Assembly (NCBI GenBank): GCA_021613535.1
Contig: CP075495.1
Coordinates: 11,532,001 to 11,596,000 of the forward strand
Reading direction: 5' to 3'
Length of the DNA stretch: 64,000 nt
DNA from: Adineta vaga
Lineage: Eukaryota > Rotifera
Shown here: in pieces, positions 38,201 to 49,255 of the stretch
Numbering within the stretch: position 1 is the first letter of the stretch
Layout of the letters: each line of letters opens with the position of its first letter
The notes under the pieces: model-generated
Seen by the model: the letters and a program-made list of their open reading frames with translations, nothing else
Databases searched by the model: none
What the model was told of the DNA's origin: nothing
Made by a program: the position numbers and the translations under genes

Positions 38201-39809
38201 AGTGAATGAATATTACCGTATTTGTTCGCAAGGCATCACCAATATGTTGTGCTCCTTGATCACCGATTTGATTCTCCCAGAGATTTAGTGTGAAGAGTGT
38301 CTACACAGGAGAAAGAACATGGGTCTGTCAGTTAGGTGAAGGGCGAATGAATATTACCGTGTTCGTTCGCAAGGCATCACCGATATCCTGTGCTCCTTGA
38401 TCACCGATTTGATTGTTGCATAGAATTAGTGTGGTGAGTGTCTACAGAGGAGAGAAAACATGGATCTGTCAGTTAGGTGAGGAGTGAATGAATATTACCG
38501 TGTTTGTTCGCAAGGCATCAGCAATATGTTGTGCCTGTTGATCACTGATTTGATTTCTCTCGAGATTGAGTTGGGTAAGCGTCTATGTATAGAATATACT
38601 TTTCGAGAATGTGGGAAAGCAATCGGAACTTTTGGGGGTGCAACAAATCCTAGTGAAGATTTGGATTTGGCACCCAAATCCGAAGATTTGGGTGTGGATA
38701 AGGATTTGTTTGATAGAATTTGGATTTGGGTTTGGATTTGTTTGATAGAATTTGGATTTGTTTGATAGAATTTGGATTTGGGTTTGGATTTGTTTTGAGA
38801 ATTTGGATTTAGCTTTGGATTTGGATTGGGAATTTAAACTTGTCTAATAGCAAAGCCACATGATTTGGAGACGAATGAGAACCAAATAAAACCCAAACCC
38901 AAATCCAAACTAAAATCCAAAGTGATAAAACAAATCTAAACCAAATCCAAATCTGACAAGACAAATCGAAACCCAGATCCAAATCTGACAAACCAAATCC
39001 AAAGCTTTGGGTTTGTTGCACCCCTAGGAACTTTAAAGTAATGTTTTTCAAATAGATATAGCTCTGTACAAGAGGTGTGACGGTAATGTATGTGAAAGAG
39101 TTCGGAAAGTGTCCGATCGGGTGTGGGTGGGATGAAAAGAAAAATCGTTGTTTGTCTGATTATTACTAAGTTAAGGTTCGAATCGTCGAATGAGTAGAGT
39201 GAGTACTGTACTGAAGGTAGTTATATATTTTTTTATTTCGAATGTTTTTCTATTGTTATGTTTAGATTTGGTTTGCGAGAGATCGTATTGAGTCGGGGCA
39301 CAATATAAAACAGTTCACTTTATTCTATTCGGTAGTTTTCAAAGATAGTTGTTGCATTGTTCAAGAGTGGCAATAGAGACATTTGTTTGAAACGGGAAAG
39401 GTGTTTTATAATTCTTCTGTTTTATTCTTGTGCGACACATGAGTGCACATATAATGAGATATATATTCCATGGGCATGGATGGAAAAGAACAGGTGAGAG
39501 GAAGGGTTGTTTTAATAGCATAAGTCAATGTTTTGTTTGGTTGACTCGTAAAAATTGCTTCGGAATTGTGAAATTTGTGTTTTTTTTGAGTAAACTGATT
39601 AAGTTAGATATTGCGAGGCTCATGTGTGCTTGAACAGACGAAAAAATAGGTAAAGCACTTTGCAAACTTACTTGATATCGATGGTAAATGTTCAGAATTT
39701 GATTAAAACGTTGGCAAACATTTTGCATTGAACAAAATAGTGTAAAACCAGACAGATGATCCAAAATTCGATAGACGAGTTCAATCGGTAATGTTGAAAA
39801 TGTGTGCAT
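35248..39809 (-). CDS. F-box protein with 24 single-exon leucine-rich repeats
   Basis: The first exon (39809-39672, 46 codons) encodes an F-box: FSTLPIELVYRILDHLSGFT, then LFCSMQNVCQRFNQIL. After a 1.1-kb intron come 23 LRR exons, from 38582-38499 down to 35481-35398, and a terminal exon 35340-35248 that ends LGNCLKL and a stop. Each standard exon is exactly 84 nt (28 residues, phase 0), reading TLTxLxLxxNQIGDQGAxxI then GDALRTNT, the ribonuclease-inhibitor/NLRC3 LRR type. Introns are about 57 nt. The product would be about 720 aa, an SCF-type substrate adaptor with a horseshoe LRR domain. Two adjacent exons break the pattern: 36189-36105 is 85 nt and 36047-35962 is 86 nt. The first introduces an early stop; together they add 3 nt. 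This is a sequence error in a repetitive array or a genuine lesion. Confidence 0.75.
35398..38582 (-). repeat. Tandem array, 141-bp exon+intron unit, 23 copies
   Basis: Twenty-three units of 84-bp LRR exon plus about 57-bp intron repeat head to tail. Introns are as similar between units as exons: each contains GTAATATTCATTC at its start and CTAACTGACAGATCCATG-like words in the middle. Variants fall into types distinguishable by the central codons (CTCTGGGACAATCAAATC, CTCGCGAGCAATGGAATC, CTATGCAACAATCAAATA). The block of four exons 36105-36612 is repeated almost exactly as 36670-37176, a higher-order repeat of about 564 bp. Confidence 0.9.
38633..39026. mobile_element. hAT-type MITE with ATTTGG satellite arms
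   Basis: A 394-bp element in intron 1 of the F-box/LRR gene. The ends are imperfect inverted repeats: left TGGGGGTGCAACAAA, right (reverse complement) TAGGGGTGCAACAAA. It is flanked by a perfect 8-bp direct repeat GGAACTTT at 38625-38632 and 39027-39034. An 8-bp target duplication with a YAGGGGTG-like terminus is the hallmark of the hAT superfamily. The interior is degenerate GGATTT/GGTTTGG satellite, pointing inward on the left arm and as its complement on the right, so the whole can fold back. There is no transposase frame; it is non-autonomous. Confidence 0.85.
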
Positions 39810-41023
39810 ATTCGCTTTAAATTCCACAAAAGTTTGTTGAGAATACAAGTTATTCAATATATTTTGTTTGTTATGAGAAGAAATTCGCTTTATTGATAGT
39901 ATTGTATTTGTGTTATTCGAAAAACATAATGAAATCTGACGATTTCAACAGAAGCGAATAGTTAGTTTATGCAGAAAGATGGCGTTAATGTATTTGTTGA
40001 GATGGAGTTTCGTCTGCCGTGTATGATTATGAGTGTCAGTATATTCTCAAGATACGTATTTTTCATTAGTAATTTCTGAGTTTCACAATAGAGTTCATTT
40101 TAATAAAGGATATTTTTACAGGTCATGTTCAACAAAAGTTCAATCAGAAAAGGAAATCTTTGAGGGTAGATATCGATAGTCTTTTCTTTTCACGTCCGCG
40201 CTTCACACACTCATAAACTAATTACATTCTATTAGTTCGACGTAATTCAACTTTCATCTCAAATATGTCTCTCCATAAAGATCTTAACAAGAGAATAATT
40301 GATTTAAAGAAAATAAAGCCGGTTCATCTTATCGTGATCTACGAGATAAATTTAATCTATGAACAATTGGTGGTGTATCAAATATTCTCAAAAGCAAAAG
40401 AGAACACATGAAATTATAGTCTAAGTTCGAGTCTGACTCTCACTAAGTTAACTGAGACTGCTGCATGTCTATGCGATTGTATCTTTAAGATGTTTTTATA
40501 TGATTCGCTCATTCTCCTACGTTTTTCATTGATTCCAATGGTGTTCAAATTAGACAGGTTTTACTGTATTTTATTTTTCTCAAACCTGATACTGGTTCGG
40601 TTCTATCTCTGTGTTCATTTATTGAATTGTCATTTCTATAATGATCAATAGCTTCTATTTTAATATTACTAAACGTTTAATGATGTTATCAATAAATAAC
40701 GACCGACTGATTGTAATCTCATATTATATCTATCGAAAGCGCGAATCTAGCTCGCACTTTAGGGTATAGCAATATTTTTATGTTACGCAGCCTTTAACTT
40801 TTGACCCTTGATCTTTCACATGGACTCCACCTATCATCGTACCCTTATTCTACTCTCGATTTCCAATGTTTAAGAAAGTCTCGAAGAAAATGGTTTTTCG
40901 ACCTTATTGATACTGATACCAAAGCGCACAGAAACTTTTTTTCGTATGACCCCCTTTCAGTGAAAGGAATAAGGTGTGGATGCAAGTGTTCCTTGACAGA
41001 GTACCCACATACATACATCCACA

Positions 41024-41191
41024 CAAAGGGAAAAGGCTGATCCTGGATTCTCATAGATCCTGAGATCCTACAATTCATGATGATCCATGAGAACTCATGA
41101 GTATCTTTCAGGATCCACGAGAGTCAGCCTTTTTGAGATGCTAGGATCTACGAGAATCTATGGGGATCCAGGATTCGCTCTTTTTCCCTTG
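41024..41191. mobile_element. Short foldback element
   Basis: The left end CAAAGGGAAAAGG with following GATCCTGGATTCTC is mirrored at the right end: reverse complement CAAGGGAAAAAGAGCG followed by AATCCTGGATCC. The 168-bp interior contains further GATC-rich inverted words (GGATCCACGAGAGTC, GGATCTACGAGAATC). It is a MITE-like inverted-repeat unit. No clear target duplication was found, so the class is unknown. Confidence 0.5.
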
Positions 41192-41773
41192 CATACCCAT
41201 ACCTACACCCACCCACACCCACCCTAAATATTTCTTCTTCGTTCTATCTCTCTCCTTCTCTCTTTTTCTCTCATCTTCTTCTCTTGTTCTTTCTTCGTCT
41301 CCCTTTTTGACTCTACTTTCACTACTCGAATTGCTTGAATATCTTTATCCGAACCTTATGGTAACGAGTACTCGCTCAGATGCCTTTCATTACACAATGT
41401 GTATTTTTGAACTCTCAATGTATCATTAAGGTATATAGATAGGTTGGAGTAATCAATTGTCCAATTCGGTTGATGATTTGTTTTTGAGCTCAGAGACTGA
41501 TATTTTACCATATGAAACTCATTGAATTTGTTATCAACTGGCACAGAATAAAAGCCTGCATCGAACAGAATCATTTAAAAAGAAATTACAAATATTCGAG
41601 TGGATGCAGAGAGAAAAAAGCTTTCAGCGCAATCCCTTGTGGGATTAAAAATGTGAAACACGATAAATCTGTTTCTATTTTTGCAACCGAGATCTCTGAT
41701 CGATAATTGTTCTGCGTTTACATTATTGCCAAAATCTGAGTTATCTGTAATAATTTTCATAGATAAATGAATA

Positions 41774-41871
41774 GAGGGTGTAAGTGAATGAAGGTGAGTG
41801 TGGGTAAGCTTAAAGTGTAAATAAGCTACCCTCAACCGCACCCACACCCACCCCCACCCCACACCCTTCGA
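41774..41871. repeat. G-rich/C-rich hairpin with telomere-like words
   Basis: The left arm is GAGGGTGTAAGTG ... GAGTGTGGGTAAGCTT. The right arm is AAGCTACCCTCAACCG followed by CACCCACACCCACCCCC and CCACACCCTT. The arms are imperfect complements around a short AT spacer. The C-rich strand contains CCCACA, the complement of the TGTGGG telomeric repeat reported for bdelloids. Confidence 0.5.
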
Positions 41872-42237
41872 AAGTATTTATTGATTCTAATTAGAATCTT
41901 TATTACTAATCGAAATGGTTCACACATTCGCCAAGCACCAGGTGAAACAGTGAGAACTGACATTTCCAACTGCTGTTAGAAGTTTGCACTGAGGAAGTAA
42001 GTACGATGAAGTTCATGCGACCTCTCGATCGTGACAAAATGGAAGGAACAATATAATAGTCTTTCGACAAAATTACGTGACTGAATATCGTTCGACTAGT
42101 AGCATGATGTTCCGTCAATAGCGTGTTCCAACTTCAATAAGAATATTTTATTTCATTTATTGACTAAGATGTTTAATTTAAACAGCTCTATAGATAGACA
42201 AAGACACAATATGCAGTCACAACTAAATAATGAAATA

Positions 42238-45200
42238 CTAGCATAAATTTGTATAGATATCGACACCTTCAGGCTTAGTAAACGCAACTGCGAGATCTGT
42301 TTTTTTGTCATTGTTCATATCACTAGCTAGTAAAATGCTTGGACTTCCTCTGGTGTGATAAGTTATTTTTCTATGAAAATATCCGTATTCGCTGCCAAAG
42401 AGGATGCTGACAGTACCTCCCAGCGCTTCGCTTATATAGTCAGCAACAGCAAGGTCAAGTCTACCATCCATGTTGAAATCGCTAGCTGTCATACTAAGAA
42501 TACGAATACTTCCGTCATAATTCGTCGCTGACTGGAAGCTCCCGTCTCCATTACCAAGATATACGTTTAATGTCTTCATAAAATAATTAGCAACGGCTAA
42601 ATCTACTTTCCCATCATCGTTAAAGTCACCGACTTCGATCAAAGGTAGAGATCTTTGGGTTGGAGGCTCTGGAATTCTGGATGAAATGGGCGGAGTGGGC
42701 GGAGTGGGTGGAGTGGGTGGATTGGGTGGATTGGGGAGAGTGGGTTGAATGGGTGAAGTCTCATGCTCTGAAATTGTAGGCGGAGATTCCGACACCGTAG
42801 ACAGAGGCTCTGGCATTGTAGGTAGTAATTCTTGTATCGCGGGTAGATATTTTTGCATCGAAGGTAGATATCTGTAGTTTATATACGTTCGTATAGGTTG
42901 AAAATTTCCAGCACCATCGCCCAGAACTATGCTAATGGTCATGTTGGCCTCGTAGAGCACAACTAAATCTAATTTATTGTCCATATTAAAATCACCTGTC
43001 ACTACAGGAATAAAACCAGTCCCAATGTGATATATCTTTTGAGAATGAAAATTTCCATCTCCATTACCAAGAAATAATCGTACAGCATTGTCTTGTTGAT
43101 AAACTACTAATATATCCAGTTTACCATCGTTGTTGAAATCATCATCTATATAAGAAGATATAAGTCCTCCGAGTTTAAACATAATTTCTGATTGAAAACT
43201 TCCAACACCACTTCCAAGTAATATATTTATTTTGTCATTGTTCCTATCGATTATTAATATGTCTAGTTTATCATCATTATTGACATCGTGTGTGGTGACC
43301 CAGCTCATATTTGCTGCAGTGTGAAACCTCATTTCAGACGGAAAACTTCCATCTCCATTACCTAAAACGATGCTTATAGTGTTGTCATTGGTGTTGGTTA
43401 TTATCAAATCCATCTTTTTATCATTATTGATATCGATAGATAGAACAGAAGATGGATTCATACCAATCGGATATATATTTTGAGGTAGAAAGCTTCCATC
43501 TCCCTTACCCAGAAGCACGCTGATTGTGTTATCATTCATATTGGTCACGGCCAGATCGAACTTGGTATCATTGTTGAAATCTTGAGATACAATAGAAGAA
43601 GCATTTTTACCAATGCGATATGTTTTTTGAGATTGAAAGATAGCATCTTCATCTCCAAGAAAGACACTTATAGTGTTATCATACGAATTGGTTACTACCA
43701 AATCGTGTATGCCATCTTTATTGAAGTCACCATGAATGATAGAAGATGGACCTTTTCCAGTTTTAAACGTTCTTTGAGGTAGAAAGCTTCCATCTCCCTT
43801 ACCCAGAAGCACGCTGATTGTGTCATCATTCATATTAGTCACGGCCAGATCGAACTTGGTATCATTGTTAAAGTCAGCAGATGTGATAGACGATGGATTT
43901 ACTCCTGTTGGATATGTATTTTGAGACTGAAAGCTTCCATTTTTATTACCTAGAAGCACACTTACTGTGTTGCTCATCGAATTAGCAATTGCGACATCGA
44001 GTTGGCCATCCATGTTATAGTCGTTAGATGTAATCGCCAATGGATTGCCTCCAGTTTCATAAGTTATTTGATCCTGAAAGATTGGACCAATGATACCTAG
44101 AAACACGCTGATCGTGTTGTTATTCATATTTGTTACTATCAAATCTAACATTCCATCATTATTGAAATCATTAGATATAACCGAGGATGGATTATCTCTA
44201 GTTTGATAATCTTGGTAAGATTCAATGGTTCCATCTCCATAATTTGTGAAAATGCTAATAGAATTGCTGTAGAAATTGACAACTACTAAGCCCATATTTC
44301 GATCATTGAAAAAGTCGCCATATGTTACCGATCGTGGTCCTTTCGATGTCGTATACGTCTTCACGGATAGAAAGCTTTCATCACCTTTTCCAAGGAGTAA
44401 CTTAGCGCCAAATGGAAATTGTAACATCATAAACAGATCTGGTATATTATCACTATTGATGTTACCTGATACTATATTAGACATATAAGGTTCTCCTTGA
44501 AGATACGCTGGAATTGCATAAGGGTTTTTGCACACATTTACTAAAAAAAATAAAATGTTGAACGAAATTTCAATACGTTCTTTTTTATGAAGTCGCTCAT
44601 TACAGAGTCAACCCTTACTATATTTGAGTATCTCCGTTAGATTCTCCAGCGAATCCACTCATTGAGACTATAAGTGCTAGTGAAATAGCTGAGAATGAAT
44701 TTTGTGAAACAATGACAATTTAGGAAAAGTTTCAAACGTAGGTGTTTTTTAGTAAACGAAAAGAGTTATTAGAAACTACGGAAATACGAGTATACGCAAT
44801 ATCTTTTTGACAATATCATTTGGCGAGATAGTCTACATATTCTTTCTTCCACTCATACGTATATTCTCATATTACATATGAAGAGGTGATACAAATAAGA
44901 TGTTTCATGGATAAACTTTTCTCATGATATTGCCAATTAAGTGTATTGAAGTTTGCCTCGCGTTTACGCTGTTATCCAATATCGCATTCACTATTTTGCT
45001 AATTCAATTTTATAAGAAAATATATCAATATTCTATATAAGAGACGCCTGAATCACACCAAGGTGATGATTTATATTTCTAAATTGATAAATATAGAATA
45101 CACAACTACTTTCGACTTGGAAAGGTCTTTTTCATTTCCAGAGTTAGTATGGCATCTTTTAGCAATATCATGTTGCTTCATTTTGATCTCAATCAGAGAT

Positions 45201-46375
45201 CAATGACTAAAAGAAGAAACACTCATTAATAACCAACTCAACTGCTAATGATACTTGAGCTGAAAACAAACGTTGAAGTCATACTTGTTTCTGCTTGCTG
45301 GGGATTTGACCTAGTTCCAAAAACAGAACCAAGAACGGTTGCACTGATAATCAAAATAGCCAATAAAAAAATCGGAATCACGAATCTTTTCTTCCGATAC
45401 CAGGAACGACTTAAAAAACCATTAAAAAATATCGTTAACACGAACACGAACACGAAATTAGTCTTACTTGGTTATTGGATAAAGTTCCGCACCTAAATGA
45501 GGGAATTATATAAATGTAAGATACACAATTAAAACTGTTTAGAAACCTTCGAATGGCGATTCTAATAGTACTTCTTTTGGTATCACTTGTTTCAGATGTA
45601 TGATATGAAGATCAGGCGCGGGACTTACTTGCGATTGAACGATTATAGAAGTGCCAGGTAGAAGAAGAATTTCATTTTCAGTAGGAAAATGTGAATGAGC
45701 TCGTATTGCTCGTCCATTGATAGCTTCTACGGAAAATAATGTTCGATTACCAGTGTTGCCTAAAAAGATGTTGCTCTTGAGCACATTCAATCGAGTTGTA
45801 CATGATGAAAATCTCCACCAAATTTCGATTCTATTGGGGAAATATTCTGAACTCAAATCTTTAGCCACTCCACGCCAAACGGTCGAGGATGGAATGCATG
45901 GCAATTTGACGAGAGCTGTTATGAATAGTTTTAAATATTTGAAATAAGGTAGTAGATCTTCGCGATTGGCCTTTCCGAGTGTGTTATTGAGCATCGCATA
46001 AAGACTTCGATCTGGTTCAGTCCATCCCATTGTGTAGAGACGAAGTGCAGCACTTTCGTCAGTTGTCAGGCCATCAGATGGGTCTTTTGGTGTTTCACTA
46101 AGTGCTATTTGAACGTAGAATGCTATATCGTCAATGATTTCGGTAAGTGGTGCACAAGCTTCAGAAAGCGGTAATAATGGTTCTTTGGCGTATCCTAAGA
46201 AGGGACTCTGGTGTACTTCAATGCGATTTGAAATAGTCGTAATTGTCGAATCTGGTTCTTCGATAGTCGATTGTACAATCCGAGGATTCATAGTCATAGG
46301 ATCATTGTGTACATCGACTGAATCTTCCAATATTTCCGGCACTTGTATCATATCGAAATTGTTTTCGGAATCCAT
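42238..46375 (-). CDS. ADP-ribosyltransferase / TM / FG-GAP repeat protein
   Basis: Four minus-strand exons join in frame: 46375-45547, 45492-45468 (25 nt), 45409-45285 and 44540-42238, giving about 1093 aa. Residues 60-270 form an arginine-type ADP-ribosyltransferase fold: WRGV with the NAD-binding Arg near 168, FSSCT (the S of R-S-E) near 190, and PTENEILLLPG with the catalytic ExE (E233, E235). Exon 3 encodes RSWYRKKRF, then the single membrane helix VIPIFLLAILIISATVLGSV (about 295-314); the basic flank predicts the ART domain inside the cell. Exon 4 is a long ectodomain of about 15 FG-GAP/VCBS repeats with calcium-loop motifs such as DFNNDGKVDLAVAN, interrupted by a proline-rich linker (PPTPPTPP). 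If exons 1 and 2 are not spliced together, the ART would stop at 45539 as a 278-aa protein and the TM/FG-GAP part would be a separate gene. The 54-nt intron and phase match favour one gene. Confidence 0.75.
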
Positions 46376-47039
46376 ATTTCACTTTATTAAACAGTTCTGA
46401 TGCTTAAACATTCAGAAAAGTAATTATGTTTTACCGTGATCAAAACGAAAAAATATTAAGAAGCTATCGAAAACATCACGATGAAATATTAACAACTATC
46501 AAAAAATCAGCATTGTTTTTTATCATTACTCTTACTTAAATTTTCACTACAAAAAGTCAACTATCAATTACGAATTGATTCCCTAAATATCTACTTCCAT
46601 TTTTCATTCGTCTAGGAAATTAGGACTCGTTCGTTTATGTTACGAATTATGAAATTCTAGGTATTGAAAAGAGTTTTAAAAACACGAATTACCTTTTCAG
46701 TTGATCACCTATTTATATAATACAGATTAAAATAAAGCTTTTCGAGAGAGTACTAAACGTTGATATATAAAGATAATACGACTGCTATAATTAAATTACG
46801 AATTAAATAGTTGTATTAACTATATTCAATAACAATAAAAAAAGGAAGTAAAGACAAAATAAAAATGTGACATATATATTTTTCACATAGTATAACGATC
46901 ACTCATGCGTAGAACGTTTTTCTTTTGGCTTGAAGAAAAAATAAATCCTTAGGTATCAATTTTTTTCTCATCGTGCGTGTATCGTATATTACCTGCAATT
47001 TATGTAGGAAGACAACAAGAAGAACTCTAAAAGAAAAAA

Positions 47040-47545
47040 GGAATGTTCCAAAACCATTTTTGGTTCTGCAAGTGTTGCAGAATCAAAAAAGGTTCTGCTT
47101 CACATATGAGGTACCAAGAAAGGTTTTGTGCAACAATTCTGAACTACAAAAGGTTTTTTCAGAAGGTTCAGTTATTTTTCGCTGAACCTTAAAAACTCAT
47201 TCGCCAGTAGAATTTGAATCCAATCGGTTCGGTAGTACAAGTGCAGAACTTTAAGGAGTTCTGTGTATCGATCCGAAGCCATAAACAAATATGGGTGGGT
47301 TTTTGATAACTCAAGAAGGTTCTGTCGAACAATACAGAACCTGCAAGGGTTTTGTGTATCTATTCGAAACCATGTAAGATTATGCATAGGCTTATAAGAA
47401 ATCGAAACGATTCTACCTATTAAATTACAAACCCTAAAAGGTTCTAGTTTATTTATTTTGAAGCGAAGGGGTTATAACCAAAAATGCTGAACCTGAAAGG
47501 GTTCTGTCTGATAATATAGAACCATAGAGATTTTTTCCTTGAATG
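47040..47545. repeat. Clustered AGAACC...GGTTCT dyads
   Basis: The words AGAACCT and AGGTTCTG (and one-base variants) occur about a dozen times in 500 bp, often as a short dyad such as AGAACCTGCAAGGGTTTTG or GAACCTGAAAGGGTTCTG. They are followed several times by GTGTATC-ATCCGAA-CCAT. They form a degenerate array of small palindromic units with irregular spacing. No coding frame crosses it. Confidence 0.6.
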
Positions 47546-48511
47546 TTGCTAATTACAAACGTTCTTTCTACAATGCGCAACCTGATATAACTTCCTCAGT
47601 AAATGTCGGAGTATAGTAAGTTTCCTCTTTTCAAGAGAGTCACACTGAAAAAATGTATATATGTTCGCTCGTTCATTCAAGTCAATAACAATTTAACCGC
47701 CTTCTTTTCTCTTATACTTCAACGAAAAGTTGACATGCTTTGGTCATTTTAAGCTGTGAATAACGATCTTAGACATGAACTGAACAACCTAATCTTTTGC
47801 ATCGACGATAGTGGGAATTGAATATCAGCTTATATTCTAAGCAACTTTTCAGCTATTCAAATTTGAGGTATTTTTTTTCTCGTATTACTTATATAAAACA
47901 AAATCATGTTCAGGTTAGTTATGAGTTAACAGAGAACGACTCTAATATAGCTCAAACTAACTCATATGTCATTTCGATAATAGAGAGTAGGGGTTGATCA
48001 GCTTTGGTCCATGAACTCTTATGAAATGAACTAAAAAACTGTTCAAAGCTTCTTCATTTCTGCGAGCTGAACATTTTTAAAATATTTTTTGCAAATGAAA
48101 TGAGCTTTTCAGTGATCCATCTTTTCGACTATGTAAAGATATAGTTCAGTCTTCGACTGATAGCCTGTAGGGGTATTCGTATACACTTGAGCACGGAAAA
48201 TATCTCCATATAATTAGGCTAGCAGAGTTAAGCGTACCCAAAAATATAGTGCTCGATGACATATAGGCACCCTCATCATATGGCACTTGAGGATATGTGG
48301 ATACCTCTACGATGAAACATACACGTGTTCGGATCTCTCAGAAGTTTTTAAGAGATATACTCAATGCGGCTTGTACAATATCACTTTCTATGCGGACGGT
48401 AGTCAAAACTAAATATCAGCCCCTGCTAGCAGCAGATATTGAGAAGGTCACAGTTTTGAGAGAGAATATTTCTGTTATTTTATTTAAAACAAAAAGCTAA
48501 ACATTATGTTC

Positions 48512-48860
48512 TCATTCAGGTTCATATCGATATCTGATTAAAAATTGTTTTTTTTTCAAAAGAATATATTAAATATTTATTGTTATCATTTAGACTCATA
48601 TCTATATCTGATTAGAGGTGAGTGGTACTTCAAATATGAAGTCGACCATTTTCTGTTATCATTTAGGTTTATATTCATATTTGATTAAAGGTGAGTGATA
48701 TTTTTAATGTTAGGTTAAATATTTTCTATTGTCATTTGGATTCAGATCGAAGTTAAATGAACGATGAGTTATATTCGACATAACTAAATATTTTCTCATT
48801 TTATATTCAGATCGATCCTCATCGCAGAGGGAGGGTAAGTGAGATACTTGGAATAAAAAC
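48512..48860. repeat. Degenerate tandem repeat, about 72 bp x 5
   Basis: The phrase CATTTAGGTTCATATC-ATATCTGATTAAAGGTGAGTG recurs with decay at about 48512, 48587, 48658, 48731 and 48798. The last copies are the most diverged. Confidence 0.6.
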
Positions 48861-48988
48861 AAAATTATTTTCACTTATCAAGCATTAATCCAGACTACTA
48901 ATCGAAGATCTACGAGCTGCGGAAGACCGTCGTGAATAATATACATTGTTAGTTGAGTATTTAGTACGAGTTTCTAAGAAAAGCAGCA

Positions 48989-49074
48989 GTGTCACATATC
49001 GCGCAGATCGGGGATGCTCCCTCATCTCCCGGAGGAGATGAGGGAGCATCCCCGATCTGCGCGATATGTGACAC
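48989..49074. repeat. Perfect palindrome, 41-bp arms, 4-nt loop
   Basis: Bases 48989-49029 are exactly complementary to 49034-49074, leaving only CGGA at the centre. The arms begin GTGTCACATATCGCGC and end CTCCCTCATCTCC at the loop. They are clearly richer in G+C than the surroundings. It could be a transposon reduced to its two terminal repeats, a hairpin RNA source, a recent inverted duplication, or a fold-back sequencing artefact. Confidence 0.95.
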
Positions 49075-49255
49075 CACTCAAAACATTATGTCATCCTTGG
49101 TATTTCATATGTAAGATTCAAAAAAGAAACCCTAAATTGAAAAATCCCTATTTGGTCATTACTATAAACGTCATCTGAATGTTTCTCTAAAAATATGGAT
49201 TTCTTAGGGGGACGAATTCAGGAAATTAGATTCGTGATAAATGATAATCTACCTG

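Larger units (their letters stand above)
39810..42237. other. Gene-poor spacer with foldback elements
   Basis: 2.4 kb between the F-box/LRR gene's start and the 3' end of the ADP-ribosyltransferase fusion. No gene is supported. It contains a short inverted-repeat element (41024-41191), C-rich words ACCCACACCCACCC (41205-41224) and a G/C-rich hairpin (41774-41871). Confidence 0.5.

Noticed and set aside
35398-38582. Direct repeats with regular spacing suggested a CRISPR-like or satellite array
   Set aside because: Each unit is an 84-nt LRR exon with proper splice sites plus an intron, so it is a coding exon array.
43582-43782. Plus-strand open frame within the FG-GAP region
   Set aside because: Antisense shadow of the FG-GAP exon.
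45539-46375. ADP-ribosyltransferase as a complete separate 278-aa gene
   Set aside because: Possible, but a 54-nt GT-AG intron with matching phase leads into a 25-nt exon and the TM exon; one joined gene explains all pieces. Kept as the stated alternative.
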